Shown here piece by piece: positions 17,682-25,738 of a stretch of DNA of 64,000 nt (its first letter is position 1; every line of letters begins with the position of its first letter). The notes below the pieces were generated by a model that had not been told where the DNA came from, did not search any database, and worked only from the letters and a program-made list of their open reading frames with translations. The stretch lies in contig NZ_JAPEQG010000001.1 of assembly GCF_026339735.1 (NCBI RefSeq), forward strand, positions 5,084,001-5,148,000, read 5' to 3'. This DNA is from Streptomyces sp. NBC_01669. GTDB lineage: Bacteria > Actinomycetota > Actinomycetes > Streptomycetales > Streptomycetaceae. Position numbers and translations under genes: made by a program.

Positions 17682-18848
17682 ATGGAACCGGTGATCGACC
17701 AGGCATTCGCGGCAGCCCTCTACTCGGACGGCGACGCCGGTCTCGACGCCGGTGCCTCCCTCCTCGCCGCCGATCCGGCGGCCGACGCGGAACTGGTCCG
17801 GCGCGGAGAGGAGTTCCTCCGCCGGGCCTGGGAGCGTGGCTGGCAGCCCGCCGATGTCGTACGGATCGTCCGCCGCGAACTCGACGAGACCGGGGCGGGG
17901 CTCGCCGCCGGGCTGATCACCTCGGAGACCGGCCGGTACGAGCAGCTGCCGCCCCGCTGGCGGTCCCAGCTGGCCGAGCTGCCCGCGCCGCCGCCGCGGA
18001 ACCGGCCCGACCGGTTCTCGTACACCTCCGCCCTCCTCGGTCTCTACCGGCTGCTGCTCCGGCTCCCCTCGATCGAGCCGGTCGGCCCGCCGCCCGGAGC
18101 CCCCGGCCGCCTGCTCGATCTGCCGCCCGAGCACGACGAACCCCGCATGCTGACCCGGATCCGCGCGCTGCTCGCGAAGGCGGAGGCGACCGGGTTCCCG
18201 GAGGAGGCGGAGGCCCTCACCACCAAGGCACAGGAGCTGATGGCCCGGCACTCCATCGACGAGGCCCTCCTCGCCGCCCGTACGCACAGCAAGGAGGCGC
18301 CGGGCGCATGCCGGATCGGGGTCGATGCCCCGTACGAGACGGCGAAGGCGATCCTGCTCGACGCCGTCGCCTCCGCGAACCGCTGCCGTGCCGTGTGGAA
18401 CAGCGAGCTCGGCTTCTCGACGGTCGTCGGCTTCGAGCCGGACCTGGAGGCGGTGGAGCTGCTGTACACCTCCCTGCTGGTCCAGGGCACGGCGGCGATG
18501 GCGAAGGCGGAGGCGGGCCAGCGGGCCGGCGGACGCAAGCGGACCAAGACGTTCCGTCAGTCCTTCCTGATGGCGTACGTCCAGCGGCTGGGTGCGCGCC
18601 TGGCGTCCGACACCGCCCGGGTGACCGCGGCCTCGGTCTCGGAGGGAGTTGCCGCCGACGGTGATCTGCTGCCGGTCCTGGCGGCGCGGGACGTGGCGGT
18701 CACGCACGCCGCGGACCGGATGTTCCCTCGGACGACCAGCACCCGGGTGCGCGGAGTGACGGACGGCGAGGGCTGGGCGCGCGGCACGGCCGCCGCCGAC
18801 CGTGCCCGGATGGGCGAGCGGCGGCCGGGCATCGACGGTCCCCGGTAG
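17682..18848 (+). CDS. DUF2786 domain protein
   Basis: 388-aa soluble protein. The DUF2786 signature is around residues 150-200: RIRALLAKAEATGFPEEAEALTTKAQELMARHSID. The rest is Ala/Glu-rich and helical. The domain also occurs in phage and plasmid proteins; no reaction is assigned. ATG start, divergent from the ABC operon. Confidence 0.82.
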   Translation: MEPVIDQAFAAALYSDGDAGLDAGASLLAADPAADAELVRRGEEFLRRAWERGWQPADVVRIVRRELDETGAGLAAGLITSETGRYEQLPPRWRSQLAELPAPPPRNRPDRFSYTSALLGLYRLLLRLPSIEPVGPPPGAPGRLLDLPPEHDEPRMLTRIRALLAKAEATGFPEEAEALTTKAQELMARHSIDEALLAARTHSKEAPGACRIGVDAPYETAKAILLDAVASANRCRAVWNSELGFSTVVGFEPDLEAVELLYTSLLVQGTAAMAKAEAGQRAGGRKRTKTFRQSFLMAYVQRLGARLASDTARVTAASVSEGVAADGDLLPVLAARDVAVTHAADRMFPRTTSTRVRGVTDGEGWARGTAAADRARMGERRPGIDGPR

Positions 18849-18934
18849 CGAGGCGTACGCGAGCGGTCGGCGCCCCTCTGTCGACCAGATGACCGGAAAG
18901 TCACCATAAGGGGCATTCCGGATAGGCTCGGCCC

Positions 18935-20064
18935 ATGAGCTGGCTCCGGGCGCTGAGAGAGACCGCCCGTCGGGGCTGACGATCGAGCGGCGGCGCCTCG
19001 AACCGCTCATCGCGGTCCGTGGTGCGGCCGGACTCGCCCTGGTCATCGGGGTCGGTCTCGCCTTCTTCGGGCCGGTGGTCGCCGCCAGTTCGGCGTTCGG
19101 CGCGTTCCAGGCGGCCATCGCCACCTTCCAGCGCAGCTGGCGCCCCCAGCCCGTCCTGGCCCTGGTCTCCGGTGCGAGTCTCGCGGTCTCGATGTTCCTC
19201 GGTTATCTCACCGGCGCGCATCTTCCGCTGTTCATGGCCCTGCTGGTCCTCTGGACGTTCCTGGCCGGGCTGGCCTGGGCGGCCGGGCCGACGGGCGGCA
19301 TCATCGCCGCGTCCAATGTCGGCATCATGCTGGTCACGATCACCCTCCCCACCTCCGTTGCCCAGGCGGCCGTACACGCCGTGATGATCGCGTTCGGCGG
19401 GGTCGTCCAGGCGGCGCTGATCGTCCTGTTTCCGGTACGCAGATGGGGCGCCCAGCGCGACGCCCTCGCCGACGCACTGGCGGCGGAGGCCGACTACGCC
19501 CGCAGGCTGCGCCACGACCCGGTCGCGGAGTTCGACCCGGTCCCGCTGATGACCGCCCGCAGCGCGGCTGCCGTCACTCCGCGCCAGGCCCGCCACCGTC
19601 CTGCCGAACTGCACGGCTCCCGCGGCGTCGCCGAACGGATCAGGCCGGTGCTCGCCTCGCTCGCGGACTCGGCGGTGGGCGCCCCCGTCGAAGGTCCGGA
19701 ACGCGGCCGGGTCTGCGAACTCCTCGCCGCCGCAGCCTCCGTACTGGACGCCGCGGCCCGCACCATCCGGCACGGCACCCCGGTGCGCCTCCCCGCCCCC
19801 GCCGCAGCGCCGCTCGCCGACGCGCTGCGCCGGGCCACCGGGCAGGGCGCGAAGGACGTGCGGGAGCGCCGCGCACCGCGCTGGGAGGCGGTCCGTGAGG
19901 CGCTGGAGCGGTGGGACGAGGAGGACGAGAGGCGCGGGCGAACATCCGATCCGGTCGTACGGAACGGGGCCGATCTGCTGCTGGAGTCCCTGGGGGAGTT
20001 CTCCCGGGCGCTGGACGCCGGCGCGGGCGACCGGCCCGGGACGAGCGGTGCCGGACGGAGCTGA
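18935..20064 (+). CDS. FUSC-like membrane protein with apparent N-terminal frameshift
   Basis: The main frame (open from 18910) encodes about six membrane helices, then a ~200-residue soluble domain, resembling FUSC/aromatic acid exporter-like proteins. Its first legal start is GTG 19075, which would begin inside the hydrophobic region. An ATG at 18935 in another frame gives MSWLRALRETARRG then stops at 18977. One extra base near 18970 would join it to LTIERRRLEPLIAVRGAAG, a natural N-terminus for this family. So either a one-base deletion (mutation or sequencing error) or a short start at 19075. Interval given is for the joined gene. Confidence 0.6.
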
Positions 20065-20086
20065 ACGGCCCGGCACCGCTCCCGCG

Positions 20087-20560
20087 TCACGGGGTGGGCA
20101 GGCCCGGCAGTCCCGTCGGCAGCGCACCCGGCTCCGTCTTGGCCAGCGTGTCCTTGCCGCCGGCGTCCCACTCCACGACGATCGTCCTGCCGTCGTTGGA
20201 TGCGATGGCTCCCATGGTGCGGGCGGTGTCGCCGTCGGTGCACTTCAGCGCCAGCATCACCTTGCCCATGTCCTTCACCTCGCCCGAGCAGACGTGGGCG
20301 TCGGCGACGAGCGCGGCCTTGCCGGCGGTGACGGACAGGGCGACGGCCTTGCCGTCGGTCATCCCGGCCCACGTCCCGTCGAGCGCCGCGGCGTCTCCCG
20401 CGGAACCGCTGTCGCCGCCGTCGGCGGGTGCCGAGGTGGGCCCGTCGGCAGCGCCGGTGTCCGACTCGCTCTTCCCGCTGTCACTGCCGCAACCCGTCAG
20501 TGCGACCGCGGCGGCCAGACCCGCGACGACGACGGCGCCGGTTCGTACGAGTGGGTGCAC
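20087..20560 (-). CDS. Small lipoprotein
   Basis: 157 aa. GTG start with GGGGG eight bases upstream; signal MHPLVRTG plus hydrophobic core and lipobox ALTGC (Cys24). A Ser/Gly/Asp-rich linker is followed by a ~90-residue compact domain with two Cys (DAHVCSGEV, LALKCTDGD) that may form a disulfide. Probably anchored on the outer face of the membrane. Function unknown; no named family recognised. Confidence 0.75.
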   Translation of the reverse strand: MHPLVRTGAVVVAGLAAAVALTGCGSDSGKSESDTGAADGPTSAPADGGDSGSAGDAAALDGTWAGMTDGKAVALSVTAGKAALVADAHVCSGEVKDMGKVMLALKCTDGDTARTMGAIASNDGRTIVVEWDAGGKDTLAKTEPGALPTGLPGLPTP

Positions 20561-20725
20561 CTGAAATTCCCCCTTGTTGACGAAAGACCGCCCAAAGTTA
20601 CCAGGGCGTGCGGATCGATTTTCGGGGCAACTCCTGCTGCCGGGAGCCAAATAGACGCTCCGATCGTCTATCTCTCCGGAGAGCGGGCAGGCGGGCGAAG
20701 GTAAAGCTGTAATCAAGAGAACACC

Positions 20726-20745
20726 GCGCGTGCACGTGCATCTGC
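20726..20745 (+). promoter_or_regulatory. 20-bp element, copy A, upstream of DUF397 gene
   Basis: GCGCGTGCACGTGCATCTGC occurs exactly here and again, inverted, at 21756-21775. Here it sits just upstream of the probable -35 region of the DUF397 promoter, and a good -10 box TATGAT lies at 20771-20776. The core TGCACGTGCA is itself palindromic, so it could bind a dimeric regulator such as the nearby XRE protein. Confidence 0.55.
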
Positions 20746-20770
20746 TCATGCAGCGGCATATGAACACAGC

Positions 20771-20776
20771 TATGAT
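20771..20776 (+). promoter_or_regulatory. Candidate -10 box of DUF397 gene
   Basis: TATGAT, a near-consensus -10 hexamer, 45 bases before the GTG start. The -35 position would fall at about 20748-20753, touching the right edge of the 20-bp element. A TTGACA at 20786 has no -10 partner at a usual distance. Confidence 0.4.
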
Positions 20777-20820
20777 CCGAACCAGTTGACACTTGCACCT
20801 TGCAACTCGGGGAGCGTCCT

Positions 20821-21063
20821 GTGCACCACGTGTACAACGGCATGGCCGCCACAGAGCTTCGCGGAGTCGTCTGGCAGAAGAGCAGGCACAGCAACTCCCA
20901 GGGATCCTGCGTGGAGTTCGCCAAGTTGCCCGACGGGGATGTGGCGATGCGGAATTCACGCCACCCCGACGGGCCCGCCCTGGTCTATACGCCGGCCGAG
21001 ATAGAAGCGCTGCTGCTCGGCGTGAAGGACGGGGAGTTCGATCACCTGATAGCGGGCGGCTGA
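20821..21063 (+). CDS. DUF397 domain protein
   Basis: 80-aa protein with the DUF397 core: WQKSRHSNSQGSCVEFAKLPDGDVAMRNSRHPDGPALVYTPAEI. In Streptomyces, DUF397 proteins pair with WhiJ-like XRE regulators and are thought to bind and modulate them. An XRE gene of that type lies about 0.9 kb downstream. GTG start chosen because GGGAG is 6 bases before it; an internal ATG at 20842 is possible. Convergent with the ATPase gene. Confidence 0.9.
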   Translation: MHHVYNGMAATELRGVVWQKSRHSNSQGSCVEFAKLPDGDVAMRNSRHPDGPALVYTPAEIEALLLGVKDGEFDHLIAGG

Positions 21064-21123
21064 CCGCCGTACGGGCGGAAAACGCGGGCCGTGCGTGCGG
21101 AACGCCGCGCCGGGCCTCGTGTG

Positions 21124-21810
21124 TCAGGCGGTGTCGGAGAGCCGGAACAGCGCCCAGACCACCTTGCCGCGCAGGGCCTGCGAGCCCGCGGGCGGATTCT
21201 CCGGACCCAGTGCGGGGGACGGGTGCCAGCCCCAGCCGTCACTGAACGACTCGACCAGGAACAGGCCGCGGCCCGACTCCGCCGAGTCCGGCGCCTCGGA
21301 CGCCACCGGACTCGCCTGACTGGGGTCGCGCACCGCGCACACCAGGCGTGAGGACCAGCGCATCAAGTGCAGCTTCACCGGAGCCCCCTGAGGGTCCCTC
21401 GGGGCTTCCTCGGGCAGCGCATGCCGCAGCGCGTTGGTGACGAGTTCGGAGACGACCAGGGCGACGTCGTCGAAACGGTCGCTCAGCTCCCACCGGGCCA
21501 GCGTCGCCTTGGTGAACTGGCGGGCCCCACCGACGGCTTCGTACCGGGCCGGCAGGGTGCAGGTGGCTGATCCGGCGGCGGCTGAGGGATCGATGGGGGG
21601 AAGCCCCTGCCGTAACGGCCCGAGCATCGTCGATCCATTCGTCCCCATGCGAGGCACTCCCGGGATTCGCGGCTGTAGCGGTACTGCGGCACAACACGAA
21701 CGAGCACGCAGGTGCGCGGGGCCCATGGTTCCGAATGCGCTGAGCAGATGCAAGGGCAGATGCACGTGCACGCGCCGGACCTGTCCGATCCCGTGCCGGT
21801 TCTTGCTCAT
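21124..21810 (-). CDS. Anti-sigma-like histidine kinase-type ATPase (HATPase_c_2)
   Basis: The C-terminal ~130 residues are an RsbW-like ATPase domain: DVALVVSELVTNALRHA (N box), VRDPSQ in the G1 position, and GRGLFLVESFSDGWGW (G2). Together with XRE and DUF397 genes this matches WhiJ-type loci, where the third member is an anti-sigma-like protein (AbaA-like set). The start is uncertain: ATG 21810 gives 228 aa with an unusual N-terminus, ATG 21648 gives 174 aa with GGAG seven bases before it. Third-position GC is high from 21810, mildly favouring the long form. Confidence 0.82.
   Translation of the reverse strand: MSKNRHGIGQVRRVHVHLPLHLLSAFGTMGPAHLRARSCCAAVPLQPRIPGVPRMGTNGSTMLGPLRQGLPPIDPSAAAGSATCTLPARYEAVGGARQFTKATLARWELSDRFDDVALVVSELVTNALRHALPEEAPRDPQGAPVKLHLMRWSSRLVCAVRDPSQASPVASEAPDSAESGRGLFLVESFSDGWGWHPSPALGPENPPAGSQALRGKVVWALFRLSDTA
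21756..21775 (-). promoter_or_regulatory. 20-bp element, copy B, upstream of or within ATPase gene
   Basis: Exact inverted copy of the element at 20726-20745; relative to its gene it has the same orientation as copy A. It lies 108 bases before the ATG at 21648, or inside the N-terminus if the gene starts at 21810. Similarity continues past the 20 bp (CxTGCA). Confidence 0.5.
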
Positions 21811-21817
21811 TTCTTCC

Positions 21818-21843
21818 TACAGATAGTTTCATGGCTTTCTGTA
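21818..21843. promoter_or_regulatory. Inverted repeat between ATPase and XRE genes
   Basis: TACAGA (21818-21823) and TCTGTA (21838-21843) form 6-bp arms 14 bases apart in the AT-richer region between the divergent ATPase and XRE genes. It could be an operator for the XRE regulator, or chance. Confidence 0.3.
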
Positions 21844-21961
21844 AGTCTTCTCATTTCCGTAATCGAATGAGTACGGGCTGAAGCGTTTTGATGGCAGAAT
21901 CCGGCTCTTGGGGTTCAGGGGGTGCCCCGATGCCCAGGAAGCGATGGGGAGGGTTGGACCA

Positions 21962-22825
21962 GTGGCGGCAGGCGAGTCGAGTGGATCCGTGGTGCGGCGC
22001 ATCCTGCTGGGCTCTCAGCTCAGGCGGCTGCGCGACTCGCGCGGCATCACCCGCGAGGCGGCCGGCTACTCCATCCGTGCTTCCGAATCGAAGATCAGCC
22101 GCATGGAGTTGGGACGGGTGAGCTTCAAGGCCAGGGACGTCGAGGACCTGCTCACGCTTTACGGGGTCACGGACGAGGCGGAGCGCGACTCGCTCCTCGG
22201 CCTGGCCCGCGAGGCCAACGTGGCGGGCTGGTGGCACAGTTATGGAGACGTGCTGCCCGGCTGGTTCCAGACGTACATCGGGCTGGAGGGGGCGGCCTCG
22301 CTCATCCGGATCTACGAAGTCCAGTTCGTCCACGGTCTGTTGCAGACCGAAGCGTATGCGCACGCCGTGGTCTCCCGCGGCATGTCCGGTGCCCCCGCCG
22401 CCGAGATCGACCGCCGGGTCGCGCTCCGGCTCGAGCGGCAGAAGGTCCTCGTCTCCGAACGCGCCCCGAGCTTCCATGCCGTGCTGGACGAAGCGGCACT
22501 GCGCCGCCCGTACGGCGAACGCGAGGTGATGCGCGCGCAATTGCGGCATCTGATCGAAATGTCGGAACAGCCGAACATCACGCTTCAGGTGATGCCCTTC
22601 AGTTTTGGCGGGCATGCCGGAGAGAGCGGCTCCTTTACGATGCTGCGATTCCCGGAATCCGACCTGTCGGACATTGTCTATTTGGAACAGCTGACAAGTG
22701 CGCTCTATCTGGACAAGGCCGAGGAAGTCGCCCAGTACGAAAAGGCGATGACGCGGCTCCACCACGACAGTCCGGGTCCCGAGGAGAGTCGTGATCTGCT
22801 CCGCGGCCTTCTCCAACTCTCCTGA
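21962..22825 (+). CDS. XRE-family regulator, WhiJ-like (HTH plus DUF5753-type C-terminus)
   Basis: 287 aa. The N-terminal helix-turn-helix is seen in LGSQLRRLRDSRGITREAAGYSIRASESKISRMELG. A ~180-residue C-terminal sensor domain follows with YEVQFVHGLLQT, the usual DUF5753 hallmark. GTG 21962 has GGGAGGG eight bases upstream and gives the length normal for WhiJ paralogues. With DUF397 and the anti-sigma-like ATPase it forms the development-associated trio; the DUF397 partner probably counteracts its DNA binding. Confidence 0.9.
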   Translation: MAAGESSGSVVRRILLGSQLRRLRDSRGITREAAGYSIRASESKISRMELGRVSFKARDVEDLLTLYGVTDEAERDSLLGLAREANVAGWWHSYGDVLPGWFQTYIGLEGAASLIRIYEVQFVHGLLQTEAYAHAVVSRGMSGAPAAEIDRRVALRLERQKVLVSERAPSFHAVLDEAALRRPYGEREVMRAQLRHLIEMSEQPNITLQVMPFSFGGHAGESGSFTMLRFPESDLSDIVYLEQLTSALYLDKAEEVAQYEKAMTRLHHDSPGPEESRDLLRGLLQLS

Positions 22826-22879
22826 TTCATCAGTACGATGACGTATCAACGGGAGTCTGCACCTGCAGTAAGGGATCGC

Positions 22880-24337
22880 ATGTCCTTCTTCAACGAGCTG
22901 GCCAACCAGTACATCGACGGTGAGTGGCGGACCGGCACGGGCTCGTGGGACATCATCGATTTCAATCCGTACAACGGGGAAAAGCTCGCCGCCATCACCG
23001 TCGCCACCGCGCAGGAGGTCGACGAGGCCTACCGTGCCGCCGAACGCGCCCAGCGGGTCTGGGCCACCACCAACCCGTACGAACGCCGCCTCGTCCTCGA
23101 ACGCGCCCTGCGTATCACCGAGGAGCGCACCGAGGACATCATCGGGGCGATCAACGACGAACTGGGCGGCACCCGGCTCAAGGCGGAGTTCGAGATCCGC
23201 TGCGCCAAGGACTTCCTGCGCGAGGCGATCCAGCAGGCGGTGCGCCCCGAGGGGCGGATCCTGCCGTCCCCGGTGGACGGCAAGGAGAATCGCGTCTACC
23301 GGCTGCCCGTCGGCGTCATAGGCGTGATCAGCCCGTTCAACTTCCCCTTCCTGGTGACGATGAAGTCGGTCGCACCGGCCCTGGCGCTCGGCAACGCGGT
23401 CGTCATCAAGCCCAACCAGAACGCTCCCGTCGTCGGCGGCGGACTGATCGCCAAGATCTTCGAGGATGCCGGGCTGCCCGCCGGACTGCTCAACGTCCTG
23501 GTCACCGACATCGCCGAGATCGGCGACGCGCTGATAGCGCACCCCGTGCCCAAGGTGATCTCCTTCGCCGGCTCGGACCGGGTCGGCCGCCATGTCGGTG
23601 CGACCGCGGGCGGACTCTTCAAGCGGACCATCCTCGAACTCAGCGGCAACAGCGCTCTGGTGGTGCTGGACGACGCGGACATCGACTACGCGGTCGACGC
23701 GGCCGTCTTCAGCCGCTTCGTCTACCAGGGGCAGGTCTGCATGGCCGCCAACCGCATCCTGGTGGACCGCTCCCTCGCACCCGAGTTCACCGAGAAGTTC
23801 ACCGCCAAGGTGGCGGCGCTCAGGACCGGCGACCCGCGCGACCCCGAAACCCAGATCGGCCCGGTCATCAACACCTTCCAGGCCGACGCGCTGACCGCGC
23901 TGGTCGACCAGGCGGTCGCCGAAGGTGCCACGGCGCTCGTTCGGGGCGGCACCCGCGGCAATCTCGTCGAGCCGACCGTCCTCGCGGGGCTCCCGGACGA
24001 CTCGCCGCTGCTCGCCCAGGAGATCTTCGGTCCGGTGGCGCTGCTGATGACGTTCGACGGCGAGGAGGAGGCCGTACGGATCGCCAATGACACCCCGTAC
24101 GGGCTGAGCGGCGCCGTGCACACCGGGAACGCCGAGCGCGGGGTGCGGTTCGCGCAGCGCATCGTCACCGGAATGTTCCACGTCAACGACTCCACGATCG
24201 CGGACGACCCGCTGGTGGCGTTCGGCGGCGAGAAGTCCTCCGGGACCGGGCGGCTGAACGGCGACGCCACCGTGGAGGCGTTCACCACCCAGAAGTGGAT
24301 CTCGATCCAGCACGGCCGGACCGAATTCTCGCTCTGA
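22880..24337 (+). CDS. Aldehyde dehydrogenase
   Basis: 485 aa, normal ALDH length. NAD(P)+-dependent oxidation of an aldehyde to an acid. FNFPFL near residue 155, general base Glu in LELSGNSA (~253), catalytic Cys287 in YQGQVCMAANR, and C-terminal FGGEKSSGTGR. ATG 22880 (MSFFNELANQY) with AAGGGA upstream is preferred to an ATG 14 codons earlier. The substrate is not evident; the sequence suggests the benzaldehyde/vanillin dehydrogenase-like branch. It follows the XRE gene by 54 bases and may be read through from it. Confidence 0.9.
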   Translation: MSFFNELANQYIDGEWRTGTGSWDIIDFNPYNGEKLAAITVATAQEVDEAYRAAERAQRVWATTNPYERRLVLERALRITEERTEDIIGAINDELGGTRLKAEFEIRCAKDFLREAIQQAVRPEGRILPSPVDGKENRVYRLPVGVIGVISPFNFPFLVTMKSVAPALALGNAVVIKPNQNAPVVGGGLIAKIFEDAGLPAGLLNVLVTDIAEIGDALIAHPVPKVISFAGSDRVGRHVGATAGGLFKRTILELSGNSALVVLDDADIDYAVDAAVFSRFVYQGQVCMAANRILVDRSLAPEFTEKFTAKVAALRTGDPRDPETQIGPVINTFQADALTALVDQAVAEGATALVRGGTRGNLVEPTVLAGLPDDSPLLAQEIFGPVALLMTFDGEEEAVRIANDTPYGLSGAVHTGNAERGVRFAQRIVTGMFHVNDSTIADDPLVAFGGEKSSGTGRLNGDATVEAFTTQKWISIQHGRTEFSL

Positions 24338-24440
24338 TGCCCGCCCGTTGAGGACGGAAGCTGTCCGCAAGGGTCCGTAGCTTGGTCGGTGTCAGGAAGA
24401 CACCGAGCCCAGGCTCGAACGGTTCCGAAGGGCGGACATC

Positions 24441-24992
24441 ATGGTCACTCACGTTCCCGCAGAGGCCCACGGCGACGAGCGCGGCGCGCTCCTCTCCTTC
24501 GTCGAGGCCCAGCGCGGCGCGATCCGGCGCTCGCTGCTCGGACTCACCGAGGAGCAGGCGGCGAGCCGGCCCAGCGCCGGCGAACTCTCCCTCTCCGGGC
24601 TGCTCAAGCATGTCGCGGAGACCGAGCTGAACTGGCTGCGCCTCGCCCAGCAGCGCCCCAACGAGAAGGCCCGCACCGAGGAGACCTGGGCAGACAGCTT
24701 CCGGCTGGTCGGGGACGAGACGGTCCCGCAGATGCTGGAGTTCTGGGCGAAGGTCGCGGCGGAGACCGAGGAGTTCATCCACTCGGTGGAGAGCATGAAC
24801 GACACGTTCCCGCTGCCCGAGGCGCCCTGGTTCCCGAAGGACCAGCGCTGCTCGATGCGCTGGCTGCTGATCCATCTCGTCGAGGAGATCGCCCGGCACG
24901 CCGGGCACGCGGACATCATCCGGGAGTCCCTGGACGGCCGGACCGCGTTCGAACTGGTCGCCGAGGAGGCGGGCTACCCTAGTCAAAGTTGA
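24441..24992 (+). CDS. DinB-family (DUF664) protein
   Basis: 183 aa, four-helix DinB/YfiT-like fold: LSLSGLLKHVAETELNWL and RWLLIHLVEEIARHAGHADIIRE carry the spaced His residues that bind a metal in this family. In actinobacteria such proteins include thiol transferases (mycothiol-dependent), but the substrate is unknown. The 3' end contains the first PadR-type palindrome, and padR follows at once. Confidence 0.85.
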   Translation: MVTHVPAEAHGDERGALLSFVEAQRGAIRRSLLGLTEEQAASRPSAGELSLSGLLKHVAETELNWLRLAQQRPNEKARTEETWADSFRLVGDETVPQMLEFWAKVAAETEEFIHSVESMNDTFPLPEAPWFPKDQRCSMRWLLIHLVEEIARHAGHADIIRESLDGRTAFELVAEEAGYPSQS

Positions 24993-24996
24993 ATAG
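24979..24996. promoter_or_regulatory. PadR operator-like palindrome 1
   Basis: CTAGTCAAAGTTGAATAG, an imperfect copy of the palindrome found twice more after padR. It overlaps the DinB stop codon and lies 14 bases before the padR ATG, fitting autoregulation. Confidence 0.65.
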
Positions 24997-25010
24997 GAAG
25001 GGTGGGTGGG

Positions 25011-25652
25011 ATGTCCGCGATCCGGCTGCTGGTCCTCGGTGCCGTGCGTCAGCACGGCCGGGCGCACGGCTATCAGGTCCGCAACGACCTGGAGTACTGG
25101 GGCGCCCACGAGTGGTCCAACGCCAAGCCGGGCTCGGTCTACCACGCCCTGAAGCAGATGGCGAAGCAAGGGCTGCTGATCGCCCATGAGGTCGCCCCGA
25201 GCACCGCGGGCGGTCCGCCCCGTACCGAGTACGAGATCACCGAGAAGGGCACCGAGGAGTACCTCGCCCTGCTGCGTGCGGCGCTCACCTCGTACGACCA
25301 GAAGATGGACGTGCTGTCGGCGGGCATCGGCTTCATCGTCGACCTGGAGCGGTCCGAAGCGGTCGCGCTGCTCAAGGAGCGGGTGGCGGGGCTGGCGGCC
25401 TGGCGGGCCTCGGTCACCGAGTACTACACGCCGGAGGACGGGCCCGAGTCGCTCGGTCACATCGGCGAGATCATGAACATGTGGGTCCACTCGGCGGACG
25501 CGGGAGCCGAGTGGACGCGGGGGCTGATCGAGCGGATCGAGGGCGGCGCGTACACCTTCGCGGGGGAGGGCGATCCGTTCGTCGGGGTGCTCGCCGAGGG
25601 TGAGGAGAACCCGTTTGCGACCGGTGTCCCGGATCCCGGGGATCTCGACTAA
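25011..25652 (+). CDS. PadR-family transcriptional regulator
   Basis: 213 aa. The winged helix is N-terminal: LGAVRQHGRAHGYQVRNDLE, then SVYHALKQMAKQGLL and the wing RTEYEITEKGTEEY. The C-terminal ~110 residues are the helical dimerisation/effector part. ATG 25011 is chosen; a GTG three codons upstream is possible. The following exporter genes and three matching palindromes indicate it represses both itself and the exporter, presumably released by a drug-like ligand. Confidence 0.9.
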   Translation: MSAIRLLVLGAVRQHGRAHGYQVRNDLEYWGAHEWSNAKPGSVYHALKQMAKQGLLIAHEVAPSTAGGPPRTEYEITEKGTEEYLALLRAALTSYDQKMDVLSAGIGFIVDLERSEAVALLKERVAGLAAWRASVTEYYTPEDGPESLGHIGEIMNMWVHSADAGAEWTRGLIERIEGGAYTFAGEGDPFVGVLAEGEENPFATGVPDPGDLD

Positions 25653-25666
25653 TCAAGTTTGACGAA
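25649..25666. promoter_or_regulatory. PadR operator-like palindrome 2, overlapping -35
   Basis: CTAATCAAGTTTGACGAA begins at the padR stop codon. Its right half contains TTGACG (25659-25664), the -35 box of the exporter promoter, so occupancy would block RNA polymerase. Confidence 0.65.
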
Positions 25667-25687
25667 TGGGTTGGATCCGGTTACCTT
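25659..25687 (+). promoter_or_regulatory. Promoter of ABC exporter genes
   Basis: -35 TTGACG and -10 TACCTT (25682-25687) separated by exactly 17 bases. The promoter is bracketed by palindromes 2 and 3 and lies 52 bases before the first possible start codon of the ATPase gene. Confidence 0.6.
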
Positions 25688-25694
25688 TCCCCAT

Positions 25695-25712
25695 CTAGTC
25701 AAGTTTGACTAG
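25695..25712. promoter_or_regulatory. PadR operator-like palindrome 3 (perfect)
   Basis: CTAGTCAAGTTTGACTAG: perfect 8-bp arms around a 2-bp centre, placed at the expected transcription start just after the -10 box. This is the best copy and defines the consensus. Confidence 0.7.
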
Positions 25713-25738
25713 CTGGTCTGCGGTGGCGACGAGAGGGT

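Noticed and set aside
16968..19124. Long minus-strand ORF of 718 codons
   Set aside because: Overlaps the ABC ATPase, DUF2786 and FUSC genes; composition is the Arg/Gly-rich type of antisense shadows in GC-rich DNA.
20786..20791. TTGACA upstream of DUF397 gene as a -35 box
   Set aside because: No -10 hexamer at 16-19 bases; TATGAT at 20771 is better placed as -10.
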